Shown here in pieces: positions 18,346-27,747 of a stretch of 64,000 nt of DNA; the first letter of the stretch is position 1; every line of letters starts with the position of its first letter. The notes beneath the pieces are model-generated. The model was not told where the DNA came from and did not search any database. It worked only from the letters and a program-made list of their open reading frames with translations. The stretch comes from Nitzschia sp. pyKryTriq1 (Eukaryota; Bacillariophyta; Bacillariophyceae; Bacillariales; Bacillariaceae), in NCBI GenBank assembly GCA_956465555.1, contig OY101128.1, forward strand, positions 1,054,001-1,118,000. The letters are read 5' to 3'. The translations under genes were made by a program, and so were the position numbers.

Positions 18346-20472
18346 CTAGTACGGGAGGAGACGAGGAGGACCTAGTACTGGTACTAGATCATCGTGCTGC
18401 TGCTCGTCCCTAACAAAGCGAATCCCAATGGGGCTATCAACGAGCCCAATCTTCTGAGCGGCCTTTTCCCAGTAGGGTCTTCCAGCACCAGAACTAACTC
18501 CCTTGGTAGAAATCAAGAATGCAAATTTCTGCCGTATGCCTTCGGGCATTTCGGAACAGAGCCCGCACTGCAAATGCATGGAACTCATATTCTGTGCCGC
18601 CTGGTACAAACCCGACAGGGTCGCTGGAAAGTAGGTAGAACCTTTCTGCCTCTTGCTGACCGGGATGTGCGCGCAGTGGCGGCAGCGGATACCAACCTGC
18701 TTGACAGAAATTTGCTTGTTTCGGCCTCGCTTATGCGTAGATGTATCGCGTTCCGAGGCCCGAAAAGCTTCAATATGCTGTCGTAAGAAAACTTGATGGG
18801 GGGACAAATGGTGGTGGTCCTCGGGGAGGGCAAGAAATGTAGGCAAATCAATTGGAAACCCATCAGATCCCAGACTCCTTGCTGTTGCTGGTGGTCTCAT
18901 GATTTCTTGTTCCTTGGCATCTTCATTTCGTCGCAAAGAGGAGGATGCGTTGTTATGGGGGTGCCCAGCCGCATGATGAAGACGCGGAGAAGTAGTTAGA
19001 TAGTCCTCGCGGGCAACATGCTCATGCTGCGCGGAACGAATAACCGTTCCAGTTCCAGCTCCTGCAGGAGTAGTAAAGTAGTTCGATAGGACTACTTGTT
19101 GTTGGCTCGTGGCGGTGTCATCAAGGATTGTTCGAAGGTGAGAGAGGAGAAGCAGGGAAGAATTCTGGTGGTGCGGCATCCTCCCTGTTCTTGTTTCATC
19201 AGTAGTCTGATTAGCATCATTGTTTTTGTAACCATCACTGCTACTGGAGGTGGACAAAGGCGTTGTGGTCGTTCTGTGGGCGGGGGCAGCTACTAACCCC
19301 CCGTGCTGCTGTTGCAAAATAGCGAGAAGAAGCTCACGAGGACGAGAGGCAAGAGCAGCAAGCGCATGATGGTGAGAAGAACCGGTGGGAAGTCCAGCAC
19401 CAGCACCCACCGCCGGTACTTGTACCATGGGAGCATCATTGGTGGTGGTCTCTGGCTTCTGACGACCAGCACTAGCTGGTCTCTCTTGTTGGCGTGAGGC
19501 GAGGAGAAAATTCGCAATGGGAGACGTAGCGAACGAAGAAGGAGAGGAGGCTCCTGCTCCACCACCAGTACTCAGCAGATGATGTCCTGCCTGCAGGCTA
19601 GTAGGAGTAGGACGAGACGACATTGTAGCTATCGTCGTACCACCAGCCAGTATCCTTCGAAGTTGTTCTTGTTTTCCTTGGTTTTCTTGTTGCTGCAGGA
19701 GAAGTGATTGTACGAGGTTATTTACGTCAGAGGACTGTTGTGCATTTCTTAATTGTTGCTGTTGACCGATTTGGGATCTGAGCGCATCAATAAGAGCCGC
19801 AGCAGCAGCGGCAGCACCACGATCCTGAGTAGTAGTAGTAGCGTTTGTCTGTTGATACAGGAGGGGGGCGGATGTAGTAGGCCCTCGTAATAAGGGGTGA
19901 TTCCCAAGACCCAGGGGAAAGTTCATGCTAGCAAGCAAATTGCTTGTTTGGGGATGCATTGGCGTGCTACTGCTGGTACCGGCAGACGGTGGTGCTTGTT
20001 CTTGCCGAACAACAAACGGCGGTTGATGTTGTGGCAGAGACAAAAAAAGACGCTGCAGGAAAGTGGTTTCTATCATACTATTGCCCACATCAGCACGAGG
20101 TACTTGCGGTTGTGGTGACACATCAGCTTGTCGTGGACGTTCTTGTTGTTCCCGTCCATGAATTTCGGGCGGTGCGGGTGCTCCTGATGTGGTGTTAGGT
20201 TTTCCCATCCTTTTCTTCTTAACATTAGTACCAGCAGGATTTTCGGGCGATGCTCTCACTCGTGATTTGTCGGCCACTGCATTTGCATTCCTCTTTCTGG
20301 AAGCACTACTAAGGCGGCTATTACTTTTTGGAGCATCATTTGTCTCTGGTAGAATCACGGCGCGCCTCGCCGCCGGTTGCTCTTGAGGCACCAGTCGACG
20401 ACGGGCCTCGTCACCACCATTCATTCCACTATTTCCACCATAGGTAGTCATCTTTTCACTCCTCGACGCCAT
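18346..20472 (-). CDS. Diatom-type protein with CxxC...CxxC domain, 708 aa
   Basis: Most of the chain (residues 1-540) is disordered: Gln, Ser/Thr, Ala and His runs with no hydrophobic segment. The ordered part is the C-terminus, about 560-690. It starts with FLRQHIEAFRASE, has basic KRGRNKQISVKQVGIRC, a first pair CRHC followed by H, then GSTYFPATLSGLYQAAQNM, a second pair CGLC, and ends with a helix (EGIRQKFAFLIS) and RPYWEKAAQKIGL. This GIRCxHC / YFPxxLxxLYQAAQNM / CxxC layout is one I recall from many uncharacterised diatom proteins; it looks like a zinc-binding fold. No function is known to me. The long glutamine-rich lead is typical of transcription-related proteins, which is only a hint. 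Confidence 0.8.
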   Translation of the reverse strand: MASRSEKMTTYGGNSGMNGGDEARRRLVPQEQPAARRAVILPETNDAPKSNSRLSSASRKRNANAVADKSRVRASPENPAGTNVKKKRMGKPNTTSGAPAPPEIHGREQQERPRQADVSPQPQVPRADVGNSMIETTFLQRLFLSLPQHQPPFVVRQEQAPPSAGTSSSTPMHPQTSNLLASMNFPLGLGNHPLLRGPTTSAPLLYQQTNATTTTQDRGAAAAAAALIDALRSQIGQQQQLRNAQQSSDVNNLVQSLLLQQQENQGKQEQLRRILAGGTTIATMSSRPTPTSLQAGHHLLSTGGGAGASSPSSFATSPIANFLLASRQQERPASAGRQKPETTTNDAPMVQVPAVGAGAGLPTGSSHHHALAALASRPRELLLAILQQQHGGLVAAPAHRTTTTPLSTSSSSDGYKNNDANQTTDETRTGRMPHHQNSSLLLLSHLRTILDDTATSQQQVVLSNYFTTPAGAGTGTVIRSAQHEHVAREDYLTTSPRLHHAAGHPHNNASSSLRRNEDAKEQEIMRPPATARSLGSDGFPIDLPTFLALPEDHHHLSPHQVFLRQHIEAFRASERDTSTHKRGRNKQISVKQVGIRCRHCAHIPVSKRQKGSTYFPATLSGLYQAAQNMSSMHLQCGLCSEMPEGIRQKFAFLISTKGVSSGAGRPYWEKAAQKIGLVDSPIGIRFVRDEQQHDDLVPVLGPPRLLPY

Positions 20473-22633
20473 ATCCTCTGTCTATTGATGCCCAGCCGAA
20501 TTACTCGAGGCCTCCACTATACCGGTAATGTAAATGAGAGCGCACAAAATTCCAACTTTCTTTGTTTCTTATATTTTTGTGGTTTCGCGCACGCATCCCC
20601 GATGATGCAACAAACGCTATCAGTTTCAGCTGGCAGCATTATTCATTATTTTGTGGACGTGCTAGCTTTTTATCAAAAGTACCTGGTACTGGAAGACTTT
20701 TCTGTGTGATTCTTTTTTTTTAACCGTTAAGCAAAACTTCCGGAAGCAGATGATATCATCTGGCCAAATGCGAGCAAGGCAGGACCTTGCTTGCATAGCT
20801 GGCGATTTTCAGACCAAGTTTATACTTAATGTGTTTGGGGTGGAGGGCGTTCTGTAAGTAAGCTGCATATTGAGAACTCATTTTTTATATGCCTTCATTT
20901 AAGGGGCTCGTAGAATAATATTTTACTGTTGATCGGGATGAAGCCTTTCACGCGTATGTGCCGGCACACAACAAGCAAGTATGTAGTGGTACACTGCCGA
21001 AGTTCTTACGACTACAAGTAGACATGCGTGGTACGAGTGTACTATAGTAGTACTGTATTGTACAATTAACTGGTAGATATATACATACAAGTTTGTGCAG
21101 ACTGTTAAAGGTGCAAAAGGCCGCTGTACATAGTGCCATACTGAGTATGTTGAATATGCCCATCCATGCGCATGCTCATGCATTTGCATTCGGGCGTATT
21201 CTTATGAGTTTTTTAGAAACGTAATTTCAATTACCAGCTAGCGCCAGAATACTTAATGACAGATCACTGCACGACACAGTACCAGCACCATACTGTGTAT
21301 TATGAATATGCCCAGCCATGCGCATGCTCATGCATTTGCATTCTGGCGAATTCTTATGAGATTACTATCAATGTAATTTCAATTGTTAGCGCCAGAATAC
21401 TGTGCTGTACTGTACTGTACTGTACTGCACTACTACAACATAGTCTGCACCTTTTAGACTACTCTCGTGTACTATGAGTACAGTACGAGTAGTCTACATA
21501 CCTGGTAAAAAAGTATGTACGGTACTACTGTACCGGTAAAGCCCAATTGTACCTTTCGTGGCAAAAGAGAATGTAAGTACCATCGCGTACGCGCGATTTG
21601 CGTATGTAGAAATGTGTAGACCTCAGTACATGACGACAGACCATAGTCTGACCGTCGTCGGTAGATAATGTCCTGAAGGATCTTCCACGCTAGTGCGCGC
21701 GTGCATGCGCAGACGCCATAGCCACGACCAGTCGATGACGTGGTCGGCCCGAAATGACTCGGGTGCGTGTGAGACGCGCGACGTACGACTGGCCCCCGTC
21801 CGTTGCAAAGACTCAACAGAAACTACAAGTCTATGAACTAGACTACAACTGCCAAACAGGCACCGAAAATAGCTCACCACATAAAATGAGATTCACACCA
21901 CATGAAATAGATTCATCTGGTCAACCATGTGAAAGTCAGCGAAAGCATCATTGCTCCATGTGTATGCATTCCAGTCCATTTCTCAACGTATATCCAAAGC
22001 GTCCCCACACAAATATCGTCATTGACGACGAACTTCCATTCACGTGCAAAATGAGGACACCAGATTGTGCATAGGGCACTATACTTTCAGCATCGGAAAC
22101 GACCATGAAGGGGTTGCCACAGAAAATGTTGTGTTCACCAAGATGGTATGGCGGCCATGGTCAATATTCAGTTGTCCACGGAAATCTGTCGTTTTGTTCT
22201 ACTGGTAGAGGCTGAAGCAGTAGTGTGGGCCCGTCCACCCAAAAGAACGACGGACGGACTCTCGCTTCTGTAAGTCAGCCGATGCTGTAGTAGATAAAGA
22301 GTGAGTGCGCCACGTCGGCATGACGTAATGGTACGGGTATCATTCGCTGTTTGCCGTTCGCCGTTCGCCTTTTGCGTCAGTTCGAAATTCGGCCCGAAAA
22401 GAATGAAAAAATCAAGCATCTTTTTTGCATGTGGTTGGTGTTATGGTTTCTTCTGTTGCTGATAGATAGATGATGATGACCTTCGACTTCGAAAGGACCA
22501 AAGACATCATAACATCATACTCGTACTACCGGTAGTAGGTATTCAGTATTCAGTATTCAGCATTTGTTGATTGCAACCCCACCTGGATGAACATGTGCTT
22601 GGTGCTTATGTCGTTGCGTCGTCGACAAGAGAG
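20473..22633. other. Intergenic, about 2.2 kb, no gene seen
   Basis: Divergent spacer between the 708-aa protein gene and CtpA. It contains the 21135-21401 repeat pair, a (GTACT)n run near 21405-21428, TACCGGTA at 20520-20527 and 21531-21538, and ATTCAGT triplication just before the protease gene (22540-22562). Frames such as 21472-21880 (minus) and 21754-22074 (plus) have no recognisable content. Confidence 0.45.
21135..21401. repeat. Pair of ~118-bp direct repeats, each with inverted ends
   Basis: Copy 1 (about 21135-21252) and copy 2 (about 21287-21401) share a CCATGCGCATGCTCATGCAT core and a closing TAGCGCCAGAATACT block. In copy 2 the arms ATTCTGGCG (21340-21348) and CGCCAGAAT (21390-21398) are exact inverted repeats enclosing 41 bp; copy 1 keeps the right arm and a one-base variant of the left. 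They could be two small miniature elements or a duplicated hairpin. Confidence 0.7.
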
Positions 22634-25309
22634 ATGACTACGATCATGGCTTATTTCCAAGGACGTCATACAGTTACTACTAGTACTAGTACTAATATGC
22701 TCATTTTTAGTAATCATCCAGCGGGCAGGAGGAAAAGCGTTCCCTTGTGCCTGCTCCTTCTTTCGATGCTTCTGCTTCGGTCGAGCGCTTGGGTTTCCCC
22801 ACCAGCACAAGAAGTTCTCGTACAAGTTCCTTCGATGACAACGATGGTGATGATTCGTCGTCGTCAACCTGGCAGCTCGGTCACAGCAGTCGTCAACTCG
22901 AGATCGAGATCTCGCCTGTTTTCTGTCAAAAATACAGGGAGAAACTCTGCACAGGAGCATCATCATCATCAGCAGCAGCAGCGTCCTCCACAACATATTT
23001 CTTTGCATCACGGTTGCGTCTCCCTCGTTCTTTCTATGGCTCTCTTCTTGGGTGGATGGATGCATCATCCAATGAGCGAAGCATCTGCTTCGGAATCATC
23101 ACCACCATCATCAGTATCGTCATCTTCGCCTCCAGGGCAGCAGCCATACAACAACAAGTACTGGTCGATCATGGCCTCCTCCTCCTCGCCCCCGCAGGAA
23201 CGAGTTCTCGCGAATGAAGCATTGCTAGACTTTGCAGTAGGCACAGTCAACACGCAATTTTATGACAATACCGGTGGTGCCTTCTTTGCTCCACGGGAAT
23301 TCTACAGCCAATGGAAGCTACTGAAACGCGTCGCTAGTGGAGAAGAGGTCGCGCGGCCGCACATCCACAAGAATAACAATAAGATGATGATTCCTGCAGA
23401 CATTCGTTTGGATACCCGTGAGGGTGCGGTGCAGGGTCTCAAATGGCTTGTAGGATCCCTCAACGATCCCTTTTCCAAGTATTTGACCCGTGAAGAATTG
23501 GAGGAAGAACTCGTAGCAGAATCCAACGGATTTCTTGGTACAGGCGCCGTTGTGGAGGCTCCTCATACCTACAATGATCATGAATTTTCCTCCTTTTTTG
23601 GTCCCCAGGAGCAGCAGCAGCAGCCGTCGTCGTCGTCGTCATCGTATTATTCCGCAGCAACCTCGGCTGCTTTCTTTTTGAAGAATCCAAAGAGCGGTGG
23701 TGACCAATATTATCATCATCAAAAGAACAACAACAACAACAACAACAACAAGAAAATTCTGACCATTACAAGGGCAGCCAATCTTCCTGTGGTGACAGCC
23801 GTAGCTCCCGATTTCCCCGCCGAACGAGCCGGTGTGGTCGTAGGGGATCGGATTGTGGCGGTGGGAGACCAAGACTTTTTGGGATGGACTCGATCCCAAG
23901 TCCAGAAGCAGCTATCGACGAAATATAACCAACGGGACTACTTTGGACAGGCCGAACTCACCGTCGCCAAGCCTATCTACTATGCGATATCCTCTTACGA
24001 CAATGACGACAACAACAATAACAACAACAATAACGAACGAGGGGATCCGATGATAGTGACGACTGGGGGTGACCTTTCGTCGTCCGCGGTCTCTACTACT
24101 CCGCCATTATTCTTCCCTTCCACTCCCATACGAGAAGTCGTCTTGGGATACCGACCAACCCGTGTGCGGCTTCCTATTGCAGGCGCTGCAGAAACGATGG
24201 TCCAGTCGTCGTCGTCAACAACAACAACCGGTGCATCATCATCCAAGATTGTTTTGAAGGGGGGTGACTCCATCGTCCACTATCAACTCTTGACTTCCCA
24301 ATCAGGAGGTATCTTTGATCATCCCCATTCTTCTTCTGGGGCAGTTCTCACAGAGGAAGATAATTATAAAGTGGGATACATTCGTCTCACCCGATTCTCC
24401 AAGGCCTCAACTACACGGTATGTCGAGGCAGTCCAAGCGCTCGAAGAAGCTGGGGCCCAATCCTATATTTTGGATGTACGGAACAACTACGGTGGAGTCA
24501 TTCAGGAAGCCATGCTCACGGCATCGACAATGCTGCGAGATCCCCATGCCGTTCTCTGTTACACCATGAATGCTCGTGGCGGATTCACTCCTCATGATGC
24601 CGAAGAGTACATTGTGGACAGCCGGTATCCGGGGTACCTGTTGAGTTCCGAATCCAAACACGCCACAATCGATCAAGTACAAAAGGAAAACCCAGCCATG
24701 TTTGTAGCGAATGGACTTGCGTGGGACCCACCGAGTAGCTATGCAAGTTTGCATGAGCAAGTGACCAAGCGAGGGATTCGTCGGATCGGTTACAGGGATG
24801 ACCTTGCGACTATTCTAGAGAAAGATCCCGTGCTTAAAGCGCAATTCCAGGCTCAAAAGAAGGTGGTTTTGTTGATCAATGAGGGCACTGCATCGGCGGC
24901 CGAAGTGTTTGTCGCTGCCCTGCACGACAATGCCAGGACAGTCGCAGTGGTAGGAACCAAGAGTTATGGAAAAGGATTGATTCAACACACCTTTCCCATG
25001 CCCGATGGAGGTGGATTGCGCCTCACCGTAGCTGAGTATTTGACGCCCGCGCTCTCGCATGTCACGACAGTCGGAGGAGCCCGATTCGATCCTCACACAG
25101 GCGAGTTGGTGGGAGGTGGAATCCACCCCGATATTGTATGTGAATCCAAGCAGGGGATTCCTGGCAACATTCGTGCCGACTTGTGTGTCGGAGTCGCTTT
25201 GGATGTCCTGGAAGAAGCGGCAGAGGCGCAAGACGACACTATTGCTCCTCCTTCGTCGGGTTTATTGGCCGGGATTTCCAGCCAACTTCTGGGTCGCAAG
25301 GCAAAATAA
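22634..25309 (+). CDS. CTPA: C-terminal processing peptidase, S41 family, thylakoid type
   Basis: Plastid CtpA-like serine protease; in photosynthetic cells it trims the C-terminus of the D1 protein of photosystem II in the thylakoid lumen. A signal peptide (PLCLLLLSMLLLRSSAW) with an aromatic cleavage motif, followed by a second hydrophobic stretch (VSLVLSMALFLGGWM) ending in ASAS, matches the two-step route to the lumen. A PDZ region (VVTAVAPDFPAERAGVVVGD) precedes the S41 core: KVGYIRLTRFSKAS, ILDVRNNYGG, the nucleophile Ser in NEGTASAAE and general-base Lys in TKSYGKGLIQ, then GGGLRLTVAEYLTP. Ser/Gln, Asn and His runs interrupt the PDZ area, so at about 890 aa it is much longer than the usual 400-500. 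The 22634 ATG is first; 22697 gives a better signal peptide. Confidence 0.9.
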   Translation: MTTIMAYFQGRHTVTTSTSTNMLIFSNHPAGRRKSVPLCLLLLSMLLLRSSAWVSPPAQEVLVQVPSMTTMVMIRRRQPGSSVTAVVNSRSRSRLFSVKNTGRNSAQEHHHHQQQQRPPQHISLHHGCVSLVLSMALFLGGWMHHPMSEASASESSPPSSVSSSSPPGQQPYNNKYWSIMASSSSPPQERVLANEALLDFAVGTVNTQFYDNTGGAFFAPREFYSQWKLLKRVASGEEVARPHIHKNNNKMMIPADIRLDTREGAVQGLKWLVGSLNDPFSKYLTREELEEELVAESNGFLGTGAVVEAPHTYNDHEFSSFFGPQEQQQQPSSSSSSYYSAATSAAFFLKNPKSGGDQYYHHQKNNNNNNNNKKILTITRAANLPVVTAVAPDFPAERAGVVVGDRIVAVGDQDFLGWTRSQVQKQLSTKYNQRDYFGQAELTVAKPIYYAISSYDNDDNNNNNNNNERGDPMIVTTGGDLSSSAVSTTPPLFFPSTPIREVVLGYRPTRVRLPIAGAAETMVQSSSSTTTTGASSSKIVLKGGDSIVHYQLLTSQSGGIFDHPHSSSGAVLTEEDNYKVGYIRLTRFSKASTTRYVEAVQALEEAGAQSYILDVRNNYGGVIQEAMLTASTMLRDPHAVLCYTMNARGGFTPHDAEEYIVDSRYPGYLLSSESKHATIDQVQKENPAMFVANGLAWDPPSSYASLHEQVTKRGIRRIGYRDDLATILEKDPVLKAQFQAQKKVVLLINEGTASAAEVFVAALHDNARTVAVVGTKSYGKGLIQHTFPMPDGGGLRLTVAEYLTPALSHVTTVGGARFDPHTGELVGGGIHPDIVCESKQGIPGNIRADLCVGVALDVLEEAAEAQDDTIAPPSSGLLAGISSQLLGRKAK

Positions 25310-26304
25310 TGAACACCCTACACTGCCTCCAGCATCATCTACTAGTCTAGTTTCACAGGAACACCCACCTTCCTCCAAGTGTGTCATGACAAGATGATAC
25401 ATTCTACCGGTAACGGCACACCACCACCACCACCACATTAGGGACCAGCAATCCCTGTATCTACTATCATTTCATCCATCCATCCATCCATCCACCAATT
25501 CATTCATTTATTTGCGCAGGCGATATCCCGAACAAGATGCCAATACTGGAAGGAAAACCAAGTTCAAATACATACAGTAGCCAGCGCGCCCCTCCCCCCT
25601 CCCCTTTTTTTGATGTCAAGCAACCCATTCTGTGTAGTTTTGATTGCAATAACTCACCCACATCCACCCACGCACCCACACACACGGAGTGATCATGGCT
25701 GGCAGGAACGGTCAGATAGACATGTGTAGCTCGAAAACACAACGACAAGAGTCTAGTAGAGAGTATTAGTCTACTGTACACGTAGCTTAACATTTTTCAC
25801 TGGTACATCCTAATATCATTAGACTTGTACGAAGTACTTGTACCGGTATCCCATCTCGAGGGGAGTGTCGTCGTCTCGTCTTTCAGTGGTGACTGACTGG
25901 TGACTGACTCCTCACTCCTCGACAAGAAGATAGTAAACATATTATTTGTCCACTCACAGTACCAGGTATGAACTCGTTGCAGCGTACTTGTACAGCTGGA
26001 GCTACAATCAATCAATCGATCAACCAGTCAGATATTGCTCAAAACCAAATGTCTCTTATTTTTAAAATAACAATGAAATTACTGCTAACATCATCATTAT
26101 CATCATCCTCAAGATCCACCACTGCAAGATCATCACCCAACTCACTCACTCCTACCAAAGTTCATTCTCACAATCTCGCCTCTCCACCACACCCACCATC
26201 CGATCCCATCCCACATGGTGGTGGACCTTTTGATGCGTCTTGGATCTCACGAGGATTGGAATGAACAAAAGGAACGAACGAACGAACGAACGCAGGTTCT
26301 TTCT
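25310..26304. other. Intergenic, about 1.0 kb, with simple repeats
   Basis: Between convergent genes. Holds a (CATC)n run near 25472-25494, a (GAAC)n run at 26270-26292 and a TACCGGTA near 25840. Frames at 25500-26264 look like chance. No gene supported. Confidence 0.5.
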
Positions 26305-26887
26305 TTAAAAGTTCCAGTGACGCATGACCGCTCCACGCCTGTTGGGAGAGATTTGGACATCGGGAGAGTACATTAGGCCCGATCCGATGACACCGACGAC
26401 CAAGGCACCGGCACCCGCCATGATCACAATCAACGGATAGGTCGCAGAATCTGACAACCAGCTAGTGCGAAAGCCCATAGCCGCCTTGCGGTTGGCGTAA
26501 ATCGCAGTGCTAGAACTGGTAGACTGGAACCGGCGTTGTCCCAGGCTATGCATGCATAACAAGAAAAGGAGGAGGTGCCATATTATTAGCGATAGTAAAC
26601 ACAAGAGTGAAGTGAGTGAGATTCCGTGTACAGATACGAGGAGTACAAGTAGACAGTAAGAATCATTCAAGAACGAACAAGGAGACGCCACCGTGCTGGT
26701 TGTTTCGCCAAGCAGCAACATTAGTAGAAACATTGTCGGTCGGTCGGCTCGCAACACCACGCAAAAAGTCATTCCTCCACTCGGTACTGTACCGGTATGC
26801 ATCGAGAGGTGTCAAGCAGCTAGCGCCTGCTATGTCTTCTTTTGGAACTCACCGAACCGTGTGCTTCAAGGCATTGTTCATCAACAT
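26305..26887 (-). CDS. NDUFA4/B12D-type small mitochondrial membrane protein
   Basis: A 91-aa protein from exons 26853-26887 and 26305-26545 with a 307-bp GTGAGT...TAG intron; phases match. The N-terminus (MLMNNALKHTVRLGQRRFQS) is basic and suits mitochondrial import. A single membrane helix follows (YPLIVIMAGAGALVVGVIGSG) and then SPDVQISPNRR, the PDV/basic layout of the NDUFA4 (MLRQ)/B12D family, which joins respiratory complex I or IV in other eukaryotes. Family assignment rests on length, topology and the PDV motif, so it is moderate. The unspliced frame that continues upstream to 26802 would give an unrelated N-terminus and is not favoured. Confidence 0.7.
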
Positions 26888-27747
26888 TGTGAAATAAGAG
26901 AGGATTGGTTCGTAGTACTAGACGAGAAGCAAGGAAAGCGGATACAACGACGACGACAAGAGCGTGGTTGCCAGAAAAATATGAGGAGGTATGGTACGTT
27001 TGTTCTTCTCTCCAACAACAGAGCGGGGGGAACGAACGAACGAACGACTGAACGAAGGCAATGCAACAACTAACGGAACGAAAGGTCGTGGATCTATCAA
27101 TGCATCTATCTATCGGAGAAAAAAGTTTGATGGCCCAATAAATATTCCTTAGATACCTCCACTCCATTGATCGGCTCAATTTAGAACAAAAACTGATATC
27201 GACCAATCAGGAAAACTGAATTTAATTTGAGAACCCTTCAGAGCCGAACAGTGGCGAGATACAACTCCGATAGGTGTCAAAAAGATTTCTTTTGTTCCGT
27301 CGTTGCGGTACTCGGGTTCCCCGCCCGTTCCCCGCGCCTCTTGTTAGCACGCACTCACACCAGTGCTTGCAGGCATCACACCGAACGCCCGCCCACGACA
27401 CCGAGAGCATCACGGATGAGGAGTCACGAGAGGGAATTGTTCCAGCTGTGCGCGTGTGGACGAATTGGATGAAACGAACGGTCGATGACCAGACCAAAGG
27501 TATCTTCAGCATACCGGTAGATGTCTTTCAGTTCAACTCTCTACTACCTACCTAGTCATACATACTACTAGCAGTAGGTCTACTAGCTAGAGTAGTACTT
27601 TCTCTACAGTAGAAAGCTGATAGGCTCAAGGATTGTTTCCACATTCCCCCTACAGAACGACACATACATCTTTACGAATACTACTTCTTCTTGCTACTAC
27701 CTGTGTGCCTTTCGTCGGCGCTCGTCGGTGGCCTCAAGACGACTCTC
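26888..27747. other. Intergenic, about 0.86 kb, no gene seen
   Basis: Contains an ACGAACGAACGAACG run near 27030-27045 and TACCGGTA near 27511. Chance frames only. It holds the promoter of the NDUFA4-like gene and the 3' end of the channel gene. Confidence 0.5.

Noticed and set aside
22571-22633. Starting the CtpA gene at 22571
   Set aside because: That codon is TTG; in-frame ATGs at 22634 and 22697 fit a signal peptide better.
26305-26802. 165-codon unspliced frame for the NDUFA4-like gene
   Set aside because: Its first 80 residues are unlike the family; a two-exon model gives a short mitochondrial-type N-terminus with proper splice sites.
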